In this document: positions 24,107 to 35,859 of the stretch, piece after piece
How the letters are laid out: each line of letters starts with the position of its first letter
Position numbering within the stretch: position 1 is the stretch's first letter
DNA from: Scleromitrula shiraiana
Lineage: Eukaryota > Ascomycota > Leotiomycetes > Helotiales > Sclerotiniaceae
Assembly (NCBI GenBank): GCA_028455995.1
Contig: JABELC010000001.1
Location: 3,336,501-3,400,500, forward strand
Length of the DNA: 64,000 nt
Reading direction: 5' to 3'
Notes under the pieces: generated by a model
Seen by the model: the letters and a program-made list of their open reading frames with translations, nothing else
The model's database searches: none
What the model was told of the DNA's origin: nothing
Made by a program: the position numbers and the translations under genes

Positions 24107-25391
24107 ATGCCAGATCTTAACTCAACATATACATCAGATACATCTCGTCTTCAACAATGGGATAAAGAATCAGAAGATGGTGTACATCAATTACCACCAT
24201 TCTATTCACCTCGACCTATACCAGTTTCAAGAGCAATATCAGAACTTGATTTAAATTCTATTCCAATATCAAATCTCCATATATCCAATCCTACACAATT
24301 CGAATTAGAATCACAAGATGATACTTCATCCCAACCATCCGAAAATACTCCAAATGACTCTTCCCTTCCTGATCTTATATCCCCCGCATTCACACCTCCA
24401 TCCACACCAGGAACATCAACACCATCATTAGAGAATCGACCTGCGAAATCCATTCCTGTTGATTCGACGACTGCAACTGGGGGATGTGGTTCGAGGAAAC
24501 CGAAACTATTGGAGAAGTTACCAGAAGTTAATTGTGTAGTGAGAGCAAGAATACCTACTACGACTGGTACGGAAATGTTCTTACATTTATACCAAAATAA
24601 TCAAGATAATAAAGAACACTTGGCAATAGTATTTGGAAATCAAATTAGAAGTCAAAGTTTGGATGCCGTGAGGGAAGGAGAAACTGAAATGGATAGATTA
24701 ATTCGGGGCGCATATACGGGGAGATTATTTCCAGGAAGAACGAAGAGTGATATGCCAAATTCGGAAGATAAAAAGATAACAACTGAAGAGAAGAAACAAG
24801 TGCCATTGGTGAGGATTCATTCTGAATGTTATACTGGAGAGACAGTTTGGTCTGCTAGATGTGATTGTGGAGAACAATTGGACGAGGCGGCAAGGTTAAT
24901 GTCTTTACCTACTTCGACATCAAATCCATATACTCCGGGAGGAATTATTATATATTTACGTCAAGAAGGTAGAGGAATTGGATTAGGAGAGAAATTGAAG
25001 GCATATAATTTACAGGATTTGGGATCAGATACCGTAGAGGCGAACTTATTACTCAGGCATCCAGCTGATGCTAGAAGCTATGGTCTAGCTACAGCAATGT
25101 TGAAGGATCTGGGTGTGGAGGAGATCAGACTTTTAACGAACAATCCAGATAAGATTCGAGCAGTTGAAGGTCCAAATAGGGAAGTGGTAGTGAAGGAGAG
25201 AGTTGCTATGGTTCCTTTGGCTTGGAGGGGAAAGGTCGGCGGAATTAGAAGTCAAGAGGTTGGAGGATATCTAAAAACCAAGGTATGATTTATTGATGTT
25301 GTGTTGAGAATTATTGATGAACTTAAGCTAATATCATCATTCATAGATCGAGAAGATGGGACATATGCTTCAAATGGGTGAACAATCTTAA
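24107..25391 (+). CDS. RIB1: GTP cyclohydrolase II (riboflavin biosynthesis)
   Basis: First committed enzyme of riboflavin synthesis: opens the GTP imidazole ring to give the 2,5-diaminopyrimidine product, formate and pyrophosphate. Exons 24107-25282 and 25347-25391, with a 64-nt intron; 406 aa. The N-terminal 130 residues are Ser/Pro/Thr-rich and probably disordered. The catalytic domain begins near LPEVNCVVRARIPT. Zinc ligands are C241, C252 and C254 in HSECYTGETVWSARCDCGE. GGIIIYLRQEGRGIGLGEKL provides the substrate pocket. HPADARSYGLATAMLKDLG and RLLTNNPDKI complete the fold. The second exon encodes only IEKMGHMLQMGEQS, which matches the conserved ending KTKIEKMGHML. Intact; likely essential for flavin supply to local and general flavoenzymes. 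Confidence 0.95.
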
Positions 25392-26548
25392 GAAATACAG
25401 TTGATTTTGGAATAAAAGGTTTTCACACGGATATTCATTGGTTATGATTTATCAATCAATTTCTGGATACTTTGGTTGGTATGGTGTACAGGCGTCTCAT
25501 TAGATCCGATTCCGAACTGAAGACGAGGAATGATATCTCTCTTCCACATAGTTGAGCTTTTTTTATTTGTCCATAGCATCATGATCATGATATCATATGT
25601 AACTATTTCTTCCTTTATAAGGATGAGAGGTGGATTGTCTATTGAGGATTCAAAATAGAGAGTTGGTGCAAACCTCCTTTTTCATCATTACTCGCTACAC
25701 TTGACCAGAACTTTATGAGTCTTGGGTTTAAGATCGATTGAGGTTGTGTTGATTTCAAGTGAAGAAGATCGGATTTTCTTTTTCTTACGGTTTGATAACT
25801 TTCTTTATATATATTATATGAATGGTCGGAATTTGTCAAAACAAGAGTATATTCCGTATAATGATGGTAATAATCCATTTCAGTCCTGACCCCTGAGTCC
25901 CTTGGTCCCTGAGTCGGTCAATTGAATTCAATTGATACCATATCTCTCCAGTCCAAACTCTTTACTCTTCTAGAAGACTTCTTTCAACTTGATATTGAGG
26001 GGCGAGAGGGGCTAGATAGTAAGTGGATTCAACCCAATTACTAATTTTGTATAGTAGTGCTTTTTCAAGTCCCGAGGTATCTACGAGTACCACGGTACTG
26101 GAATCCTCTTCCCTATCATTTCTCCCTCAACCACTTCAATGCAACACCACAATTAACAATCGAACTCATGTTTCCATCTACCGCTTTAACCTTTCTTCCC
26201 GTTAATACCTTGATCCATAAAAAAATGTGGTCAATTAATCATTTTCATTGGATGATAAATCAATGACGTTGACTTAATACATATATATATGGATTTAATG
26301 GATATAATGGGAATTCTTTGGAAATTCCCTTTAAAAATATCATCCTGCTTAGAAATACACTCGAATATCATATCCACTTGAGTATCAAACTAATGACAAT
26401 AGTTTTACCTAGTATTCGGTGAAAGAAACGATATAAGAGATGTTTTCCTCTCAGGTAAGGCAATTGAGTATACTTCATTCTTCATTCTTCTTCAGATCAT
26501 AATATTATTATAACAACTTTCAAATAAATCATATAAATCCAAGCAAAA
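25392..26548. other. Spacer, no gene seen
   Basis: About 1.15 kb. An ORF on the minus strand (25639-25878) and one on the plus strand (26023-26205) are short with no recognisable family. The last 60 bp before 26549 are an A/C-rich leader typical of a fungal transcript. Confidence 0.5.
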
Positions 26549-27963
26549 ATGGCTCCAAGATACGAATCCGAGAGCAGTGATGCTTCCCCTCTTGGCCAAC
26601 CCCTTCAATATACCTTCTCAGGAAAGGTAGCCAAAAACCGTTTCCTCAAAGCAGCCATGACAGAGCGTCTCTCATCCTGGGATCCCGTTAACCATCAAGC
26701 CCGAGGTATCCCTTCCCAAAACCTTGTCAACGTATACAGACAATGGGGACAAGGAGGGTGGGGACAAATCCTTACTGGAAATGTAATGATTGAGTATGAT
26801 AACTTGGAGGCCAAGGGAAACCCGATTATTCCTCTCGAGGCACCTTTTGAGGGTGAGAGATTTGAGGGGTTTAAGGGAATGGCTACGGAGGGAAAGAAGG
26901 GGGGTAGTTTGATCGTTGCTCAAGTTAGTCACCCTGGGAGACAGTGTGAGAATACTATCCAGAAGAATCCAATCTCAGCTAGTGATGTTCAATTGGAAGG
27001 TATGTACTCTAATATATTCATCTCTCCCCCTTTTCTTCCATTACATTGACTCCAAGCTAACATGATCCCTCTCAAACAAAAGGTGACGTAATGGGAATGA
27101 AATTCAACAAACCCCGCGCCGCAACCCAAGCCGACATCGACAGCCTCATCGACAAATTTGCCCACGCAGCCGAATACTTAGAGAAAGCCGGCTTCGATGG
27201 TATCCAACTCCACGGTGCCCACGGCTACCTCCTCGCACAATTCCTCTCCCCAACCACCAATCTCCGTACCGACAAATACGGCGGCTCCCTCAGCAACCGT
27301 CTCCGAATCATTCTCGAGATTGCCGCTGAAATAAAGAAACGCACTCGTCCTGATTTCATCATCGGTATCAAGATCAACTCTGTTGAGTTCCAAGAGGGAG
27401 GATTCACAACCGCGGATGCTACGGAATTGTGCAAGGCATTGGAGGGTGCTAAGTTCGATTATGTTGAGTTGAGCGGAGGCACTTATCAGAAATTGGCGTT
27501 TGGTCATCAAAGAGAGAGTACCAAGAAGAGAGAGGCATTCTTTTTGGATTTCGCAGAGGAGATTGTTAAGCCCTTGAAGGAGACTAAGACATATGTTACT
27601 GGAGGATTCAAGACTGTAGGTGCTATGGTTAAGGCATTGCAGACTGTAGATGGAGTTGGTCTTGGACGACCGGCTGCAAGAGAATTTAGATTCCCCAAGG
27701 AGATTTTGGAGGGCAAGATTACCGGTGCTGTTATTTCGGCGTTCAGTGATGATGATTTTGGAATGGGCAATTTGGCTGCTGGTACCCAGATGAGAATGGT
27801 TGGGAAGGGCGAGGAGCCGCTTGATTTGAGTACTGAGGAGCAGTTGAACAAGTTTAAGGCCGATATTGGGAAGTGGTTGGAGAAGAAGGGTGCGGATAAG
27901 GAGGGTAAGGAGTATGGATATATTGATTTGAGTGAGAAGGGTAGTCCCTATGGTGTTGTTTAG
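26549..27963 (+). CDS. NADH:flavin oxidoreductase / old yellow enzyme family
   Basis: FMN-dependent ene-reductase-type TIM barrel, cytosolic by appearance, 443 aa. Exons 26549-26999 and 27083-27963, one 83-nt intron with phase 1 (QLEG-DVMGM). Motifs: FSGKVAKNRFLKAAMTERLS near the N terminus (FMN phosphate/edge), QVSHPGRQ in the first half, GFDGIQLHGAHGYLLAQFLS with the H-x-x-H-type substrate-binding pair, and NLRTDKYGGSLSNRLRI, all typical of the fungal NADH:flavin oxidoreductase group. VDGVGLGRPAAREFRFPKEI gives the phosphate-binding loop. The reaction (reduction of an activated alkene) is family knowledge; the natural substrate is unknown. Its exon 2 has a slightly higher GC content than its neighbours. 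It converges with the Zn2Cys6 regulator downstream, leaving a 425-bp gap. Confidence 0.92.
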
Positions 27964-28388
27964 ATGGATCATGATGTTCTTTGTTTTATAGCGATAGATT
28001 CATTGGTGTATATAGATGTATAGATATATAAAAGGATTATGATAGACGATAGAAATGTCACTTCTTATATATATACTATTTCAGTCTGCCTAGACATTAT
28101 TTGACGCATGAGATGGAAAGTAAAAGTACACTCTGAGGATATTCCTGAAAAGGAGTTAGAGATTGGAGAATTATTGTCTATTATTCCGAGATAGAAAATA
28201 TTCATTAGACCGAAAAGAACTAGGGAATTAAAGAACTATGATCTAACCTTATTGGAAAGGAATTACTCATTAAATGAGAAGAGGTTAGATATCGACCTCA
28301 AATTACATGCATGAAGCAAGAAAGCTTAGAGTTCTGCCCAATACGTATAGGGAATGTCGTTGATGATAGGATCCTGTGATTTGGTTGC
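27964..28388. other. Convergent 3' spacer
   Basis: About 425 bp between the stop codons of two convergent genes; AT-rich, no gene. Probably holds both polyadenylation regions. Confidence 0.5.
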
Positions 28389-30839
28389 TTAGATCCCAGA
28401 AAATTGAGGTTCCATCCCTTCATGGAACAGAGTCTCAAAATCACCAGCAGCTAGGTCGGTATCGAAATCAATATCATCAATCGATGTAAAGTCAAAGTTC
28501 TCCCAATCCAGTTGTGAGGCTGGATCATTAATATCGAGACTGGGGAACATAGGAATTGTATCTAAAATCTGGGCGCCGGTAGATACTGGCTGCATGGGCG
28601 TTTGCAGCGAGATTGATGAGTGGAGACTTTTCCCTGCTGTCTCGGAAGAAGGTTGTTGATCTCCGCAACGTGGTCGAAAGATATCTTGAAGTTGTTGAAG
28701 CCCTCTTTTTGCCAAAGTACTATTTTCCGAACAATCTTCTAACATTTTGAAACAATCCATAACTTCTGCTTTTCTCTCATCTGCTCTTGGATCATCCTTA
28801 TTAAGACAAAAATCCATAACCAGGATAACAGTTGATACAAAGATGTGATGAGTAACCGTCCACATTCGAATTGGTAGGAAATTTAGTTTCTCACCATGTT
28901 CCCTTAGAGACTTCCCAAGCTCTATTACCGCGCGTGATGAACGAATACAAATCATTCTGCTATAAGAATATCGAGGATCATGAGTACCTCGAACTAGATA
29001 TGGTCTATGAAGACGTGTAAACCTAGTTTGTATTCCAAAATGTCCAACAGTCCTCTGCAAGGCAAGAAATGGAAATTTGTCATCCATATCTTTACACCCA
29101 GCCCTACTTTTTGCATCTATGCGGAAAGCAGGAGGTATACCAGATGCAAGGGAGTTTAAACTCTTATCGAATTCTAGCACTTTCTCATATGGCATGTCGT
29201 GTACCTCACAGCCTATATTGTTCATAGTATCAACAATCTCTCGACAGATTTTGGAAAGTTTGAATCGTGCAATGTAGTAACTCATGTCGGTGATTATATG
29301 AGGCGGTCTTTCGTATACACCTGAAGCGCTTATGTCAATATCATTAGCATTGCTGGGATAGTCTACATTCATTTGTTGAGGATGAATTGTGTAGGTCCCA
29401 CATTGAGGACCACTCATGAAAGACATAATCCTAGAATTATGTTAGTACTAGTACTTTATATGATCGGTCCGGAGAAAACTCACCAATCTGTAGATACAAT
29501 GTGCCACCAAATCCTACGTTTGAGCTCTAATTCAATTTGATTTATATCCTTCCCCTTTCGTTTCCTTTTATTGAGAGGGGAATCGATTTGATCAAAACCA
29601 AGTGATCGTGCTGAATGCATTGCACTCGACAAAAGAGTTCTGAATGAAGCAATTCCACCAATATTGGGTAGAAGGTGCTGTGCTATCAGTATTACACTCT
29701 GAATACTTTCTATAGTAGGCCGGGCAATATAGTTGGATGCACATAGAGATGTTTGTGCTAATAGTACCCAGCGACGAGTCAATGAGAGTGGTTTGATGCC
29801 TTGAAAATACGCACTCAATGCGAATATGGTAGATGAAAGGGCCAAGATATCATAACGAGGTGATTGGTTCCGTTCAAGATCGTCGTATAATTTAGTCATT
29901 TGTTTTTCGAATGTAGGAACATGGATAATATGATATATCCAGTTCACACGTTCTACAAAGTATTGTTTGAGAGTATTGGCTTGTTCTCTTGTCGGGAGTA
30001 ATGATAAAGCTTGCTCATGAATCCCATTTCGAAGTGAAGGCGTTGCTAAAGTTAAAAAGGAGGCAGCAAAATCTTGAGTAAGGGTATCGAACGAAAGGAT
30101 GGGCTATCAAAGATTAGCTTTACAGCAGGATATATCAGACCGGAATGATGAGTTACACATAAAGATGGGCCAGCTCTGGTATGCTCGAAAGCGTCAGATT
30201 CTAACCAAGTCACTGTGTTGGAAAGGTTGATATCTTCTGCAGGAGTTTCTTCTTTCTCTTTGACTAGATATGTATTAGTATCCGCCATTGATATTCCACA
30301 ATAAGTATGAACAGTACAAATTTGATTATTGGCAGGAACATCTGCATGTGTCGGAATCGTAGCATTTGCATTCTTCGTGAGTAATTGTTCCAACCTACTC
30401 AACCGGAGGTTCAGTTCATCAATGCTTGAGCTAGAACTAGAAATCTATCAGTCTGGGCATTGATATTGATGAAACCGTATGTTACCTTTGAATTATTCCT
30501 GCTGTCGATGGGTTGGGTGATATAGATCGTGTAGGATCTGGGTGATATTAGTCTTCTACTAATCAGAAGCTCTTTTCATACATACTGGCAGCTGACACGC
30601 AGGTGACTTTTCGAGCTCTACAATTTGAGCATGGGAATGTGCGATCACACTTTCATAAATCAGAATTTTGCATATAATAGTGATGATATAATCCAGTTTG
30701 AGATATTTGAGTAGATCCTCCATCTACATACCTTGAGCTTCTTGGTTCGACAAAATTTGCATGATACAGGATCTTGACGACGAGAAGTGGTAATCTTTTC
30801 CCTATGACCATCGTCGGGAAAGTTTGCGGCACGCTTCAT
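28389..30839 (-). CDS. Zn2Cys6 fungal transcription factor with fungal_trans domain
   Basis: Nuclear DNA-binding regulator, 721 aa, six exons on the minus strand: 30732-30839, 30586-30649, 30486-30537, 30157-30436, 29484-30103 and 28389-29430. Introns are 82, 48, 49, 53 and 53 nt, all GT-AG. The binuclear zinc cluster is complete and split by intron 1: C27-X2-C30-X6-C37-X5-C43-X2-C46-X6-C53. A coiled-coil-like segment (IDELNLRLSRLEQLL) follows as a dimerisation element. The middle homology region contains GIHEQALSLLPTREQA, WIYHIIHVPTF and RRIWWHIVSTDWIMSFMSGP, typical of the fungal_trans domain. The exon-4 acceptor could be at 30436 or six bases further in; both keep frame. The start ATG has no earlier in-frame Met. 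It diverges from the transporter pseudogene at 31429, a common regulator-target arrangement; that target relation is inference. Confidence 0.9.
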
Positions 30840-31428
30840 ATCTTTTTCGTCGGAGATAATGATTTATTTAGATGCTTTGGGTTGAATTTATGATTATATC
30901 TGAGAATATCTGATTGAGGATGTATTTTGATAAATTTCTAGATGGGATAGATGCAATTTGGTTGTTGAAATGAATATCAAACCAGGAGGAAGATGGGAGC
31001 TGCTCCACGGAATGTCCGAACTGCTCCGTCCCGCTTTTTAGACCTCCCAACCAATAAACAGACCCATCACAAATCCAACATCAGAATAGCTTCATCAGAA
31101 TTCCTCGACTTACAAATCATTTGCAATCAATCACGCAGTTGAAATCTCTCTCCATGTCTCCATTTCTGGAAACCATGGAGAGTCCGTTATCATGGAATTT
31201 TCATCCTTCATGGCCCACATAAGGAGGAGAGGATGGTGGCTATAAGTCGAATATCATCATATTTGATATATAGATTATCCATCTCGTATACGATATATTT
31301 TTCGGCAATTTCATCTAAGATATCAATTCTTTCAGCATCTTTTAAGTTGTGTCTTAGCTGCAAAGCATCCACCAAACTGCTGTGGTACCGTCCAAGATCC
31401 TCAGTTCCAATCAACGACTTCCTCCAAT
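30840..31428. promoter_or_regulatory. Divergent promoter between Zn2Cys6 gene and transporter pseudogene
   Basis: About 590 bp between two divergent start codons. It contains paired motifs CTCCACGGAATGTCCGAACT (31012-31031, with CGGAAT...CCGAA character, the type of triplet bound by Zn2Cys6 factors) and CCATGGAGAGTCCGTTATC further on. A protein-like antisense ORF (31208-31480, minus) also lies here. Confidence 0.4.
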
Positions 31429-32915
31429 ATGACATCACATAATCACAATGACTTGCAAGAAACATCAAGGCCACAGTCAATTGAGCCCCCCAGTGAATTT
31501 TCTCAAGAGAAAGTGACTACAATAAAGTCTGAATTCATGTAAGTAGTACCTCAATACCATGCCTCCGAGCTTTCCTGACAAGAAGTAGCACCATATCATC
31601 CCTCGCATTAGTTGGAGCATTTTCATTGATGTTTTGCTCCGTCGGTTTCATCAACGCCTTCGGAGTCTTCCAAACCTATTATAATACGACGATGTTACCA
31701 GATAAGTCTAATTCAGATATATCTTGGCTTGGCTCTTTCAACGGTGTTTTGTATGTTTGGAATGACCTTAGTAGCTGGATATTTGACAGATAAACATGAA
31801 CCAACTGTATGTTGACCAATCTCATTATGATGAGCTTCATTGACTGATTGGTTTTGATAGTTTTGGATAGTGGGAGATAGCATTGTAACCATTTTCGCCC
31901 TTTTCTTGACTTCACCTTACAAGGAATACTGGCTGGCAACTATTCCTTGCACAAGGACTTCTATTGGGTGTTGGTATTGCCTTTTTTGCTTTACCTGATT
32001 TTACTACTACAGCACAACATTTCTCCAAAGGTCGAGGTATGGCAATGGGAATTGTCGTTTCTGGATCATTTCTTGGTGGTGCTATTTGGCCAATTGCTCT
32101 CCATAAATTGCTTCAAGAAGTTGGGTTTGGATGGACTATTTGAATCGCAGCTTTCATTCAACTTCCTCTGGTCATAATTGGATGTCTGTTTGCCAGACCA
32201 CCAGTTGAATTGGTTGGGCATGTCAAACCAAAGCCTGATATCACTTGTATCAAGAATCCAGTTCTCATTACTTTATCTGTGGGGATATTTTTGGTATATT
32301 TCAGGCTCTTCACATCATTCTTCTACATGACGTCTTGGACTGAGCATTTGGGACTTGATAGCAATTTTGAATTCTATACAATCAGTATAGTCAATGCAGC
32401 TAGTTTATTCGGTCGAATCCTTCCTGGTATTCTGGCAGATAAATTTGGTCCTTATAACATTGCCATCTTGGCTGCTATTACCTCTGGACTTGTTTCTTCA
32501 TGTTGGATAAAAGCAATCTCAATAGCAGGAATTGCAACTTTATCCCTGGCTTATGGTTTCACATCCGGAGTAGGTTTGGTCTCACAGTTCACTTGAACTA
32601 TACTGACGTTCTCTCTAGGCCATCATAAGTTTGTAAGGTGTGTGTGCAGCAAAGGTGGTAGCACCACATCAATATGGTCTCGCGATGGGATTTGTTATGA
32701 ATTGTCTTTCAATTGCGTAAGTCTTCTTCCGTATATAAATGATAATATCTAACAGATTCAGTGGACTCGTTGGATCGCCAATAAATGGACAAATTCTGAA
32801 TGCATATGATTATCTTGGAATGTCTCTCTTCTCTGGATTCGTGATGATCTTGGGTGGATTAATCATTATCATTGCACGATTAAAACTGGAACCGCGGTTA
32901 CTGGCGAAAGCTTGA
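31429..32915 (+). pseudogene. Monocarboxylate-transporter-like MFS gene, inactivated
   Basis: The remains of a fungal MCT-type (riboflavin/monocarboxylate porter-like) 12-helix transporter. Exon 1 (31429-31538) encodes MTSHNHNDLQETSRPQSI, a normal hydrophilic N terminus, and ends at GTAAGT. Later segments are recognisable: SVGFINAFGVFQTYY, MTLVAGYLTDKHEPT, VGIAFFALPDFTTTAQHF, MAMGIVVSGSFLGGAIWPI, SIVNAASLFGRILPGILADKF and GLVGSPINGQILNAYDYLG. Introns 31807-31860, about 32570-32618 and one near 32719-32758 still have good splice sites. Breaks: a one-base frameshift near 31751, a TGGC duplication at 31930-31937 shifting frame, TGA at 32141-32143 (probably from CGA) and TAA at 32634-32636 (probably from CAA). 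Both nonsense changes would be C-to-T. The conserved PDGG motif before TM1 is also not visible. Not functional as it stands. Confidence 0.85.
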
Positions 32916-35295
32916 GATGATGATTGCGAGAAAGTATGATTTTCCAACCAAACTTGATGAACTACAAATTGGTATGCCAACAATAAGTAGCGTGCCGAAG
33001 ACGAGATATTTATGGATATGATACCCTAGAAACAGCAAACTTGATCCCATTTCAACAAAGTCTGAGATTTAAGCATAATAGAACTCTCAGAAGTAATCTT
33101 ATGTATATAATTAAACCCTACTCTAACAGAATAAAATGATTACCCGTTACGATTTAAACTTGATAAACTACGTTACGATATCCTCTGCCATACACACGAA
33201 ACCGCAGTTACTTTCATAGGTACTCCAACTCTCACTCGAGAAGAACCCTACTTCTAAATTGAAAAATACTGTGTCAACTTCACTCGATGCCAACTTTTGA
33301 GCCATCTCAGCTCCCTCTTGATGGCCCGATTTAAGGAGACACCTCGCAGTCTTTTTTCTGCCCCCTCTGGGGACACTTTCTACCTTCGATTCAAAAGAAT
33401 TGTTGGGTGGCAAATACCTCAACATCATCATTATCATCATCATCATGAAATCACTTTGATCTATGAAAACTTGTTTCAACTTTCCGCAATAGCTCACAAG
33501 TGTTGATCGATCTATCTGTATTTCATCATCCGTTGAACCGAGGCCATACTACTTTCTCAAGAATCATCATCATCATCGAATGTTAGAATGGCGATCAGTA
33601 GAAGGCAAACAATGATTGTATTATCATCGTCGAAATTTATATTCTTTTAAATAGAGTAACTAATAAGATATTTTTTATTTTAGTTGAATTATTAGAAATT
33701 AATTTAAATCGAATGTATCGGAGGATACCCAGGTTTTAGCGTAGTAGTCGTTACCCTAGTACTAGTATTACATCACACTTCAAAGTTATCCGAGGTTCTA
33801 AGGGGGAACTAACAAACTCTCTAAAACATAACTTACTTACTTCCGTAGTTTTTCGAGTTCTTGGCGGATAAATTCTAGGCTGTATCCTAGTCATGTAATC
33901 AACAATACAAACTGGACCGTCAAACGCCATATCATATAGGCGGGATAGTAAACAACGGTTTCTACAAAGTATAATTTCAGAAGCTTTAAAGACATCAAGG
34001 TGTATATATCCACAGAAGATCGAAGGGGTTATTCGGGTTTACCAAGCCAGAGGCAAAGATTTACACTTATCCCAACAATAATTTTAAGTTCGGTTTACTA
34101 ACTACTATGTCGTGGTCTAGTTCAGCCGTGATCTCCTGCGTCATCCAAAGATAGTTGCTGTATATCGGTCCATCAACGAGTAAAGCTATATATATCGGCG
34201 CGAAAAATAGTAGTATTCTGTCTTTTCACAAAAACAGACCAAAATTTCATCAGTTCAACTACTTTACCTAGTGTTGATGACTAGGTTTTCGGTCCGGTAT
34301 TTTTCAAAAGATGTTAATATAAGTGCGTACTAAATGATACAAAAGATAGTGACGATGTTTGCGGAGATGAACTTTAAAGTATGAACCAACTTGATGAAAG
34401 CTTTGAGGTGACAGAAAGCTTTAGGTACTTGATTCAGTCATGAGCCAAGGCTCAAAGATCAGGTGTCAAGTGCTAATGGGGTTAGGGAAGAAATGTTTAG
34501 ATGAAGTATTTGGAATTTGAGGACTTTGAATTGCATATGAGATGAGGTGTGGAGTGCAGAAGGTGTGTAGAATGAACAAGTTCAAGGAGTAGCTGGTGAT
34601 GTTGGAAATGTTGATACTGACGAGTTCTGAGAGTGCCAGTAGTCAATAGCTAAGGTCTTTCGTGATCGAAAATTTATATACGATTAAAATAAATCACTCC
34701 AAATCAAAATGAAGATATATCAAAACAAATGACCAATAAATTTCATGTTGTATGCTAATAGATGCCGTTGTGATCGCTTTGACCACCAAACATGAAGCTT
34801 CAAACTCCCTCAGAAAATCCCGCACACCACCACTATAAGGTACCAAAAATCCAAACCGAACAAACCACGCGTTCAAACTTCCCCATATAAAAACCTTGTC
34901 AGTTTCATCTCTTCAAATAGCCATGTGGTTAAATCAAATTGTATTTTTTGGAAGAACTACAATATAGCTGCCAGCTGATCTTCATTCAAAGTTGTTATGA
35001 TGTCTGACCATATGAAACAGCCGGTGTTTGGATGTCCGAGTTCCAGACATTGACATTGACACTGATATGAGATTGAAATTGCTTATTTTGATCTTTAGAT
35101 AATGGTATAAATATGTGAGTTGAGATCGAGACTAAGGAGAGGAAATTTTGTCATTAAGTTTTCCCAAATCTTCCTAGTTCTTATTTTGCTGCAAGCATCA
35201 ATATAAAATCGAACGGGCTTCGATATACATTCCTTTACTTGTTAATTACCACTTCAAATAATTAAATAATCAACCATACAATCACTCAAATCAAA
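32916..35295. other. Spacer, no firm gene
   Basis: About 2.4 kb of noncoding-looking DNA. A 109-codon ORF on the minus strand (33168-33497) has a protein-like C-terminal half (KSGHQEGAEMAQKLASSEVD) after a Met-rich ATG/CAT repeat; without a start context or relatives I do not call it. The rest is AT-leaning with few ORFs. The last 60 bp before 35296 are A/C-rich and likely the leader of the next gene. Confidence 0.5.
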
Positions 35296-35859
35296 ATGCA
35301 ATTCTCAACTATCCTCCTTGCTCTTCTCCCTCTCACCCTTACTCTCTCTGCACCCGTACGTACTCATCTATCTCATCAAGAAATTCAAACTAACTCAACC
35401 AACAGCTCACAACCAAACGTGCTGGTCTTGATGATTTCTTAGGTGGAGCAACAGGTACTACAGATGCCACAGGAAGTTCTACAGCAGGAGGAGCTGGTGG
35501 ATTGGTAAGTAAAATGTACCCCTTATGAGGCTGTCAATGTTAACAAATCAAAGGAATCCTTTCTTGGAGGCTTAACAGGTACCGGTACCGGAACTTCCAC
35601 TGGAGGAGGGGATTTATTGTCTGGTTTGACTGGTGGAGCGGGAGCAGCAGGAGGGGATGATGCTGGTGGAGATCTTTTGTCTGGTTTGACTGGTGGAGCA
35701 GGAGGAGCTGGTGGTGCTGGTGGAGATCTTTTGTCTGGTTTGACTGGTGGAGCAGGAGGAGCTGGTGGTGCTGGTGGAGATCTTTTGTCTAGTTTGACTG
35801 GTGGAGCAGGAGGTGCTGGTGGTGCTGGTGGAGATCTTTTGTCGGGTTTGACTGCTTAG
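35296..35859 (+). CDS. Small secreted Gly/Ala-rich tandem-repeat protein
   Basis: A 154-aa secreted protein. Exons 35296-35355, 35406-35504 and 35554-35859; two introns of about 50 nt. Residues 1-20 (MQFSTILLALLPLTLTLSAP) are a clear signal peptide, ending exactly at the first intron. A dibasic KR at 24-25 in LTTKRAGLDD is a likely Kex2-type site, so the mature chain would begin at AGLDD. The rest is built from an imperfect unit of about 18 residues, GGDLLSGLTGGAGGAGGA, in four or five copies, with an earlier degenerate copy (FLGGLTGTGTGTSTGGG). There is no Cys, so it is not a hydrophobin. DNA-level repeats (GGTGGAGATCTTTTGTC) are nearly identical, showing recent expansion. I do not know a family; a surface or wall-associated structural role is only a guess. 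Confidence 0.85.

Noticed and set aside
27178..27972. 264-codon minus-strand ORF opposite the flavin oxidoreductase
   Set aside because: Antisense shadow of a well-supported coding exon; no independent motif.
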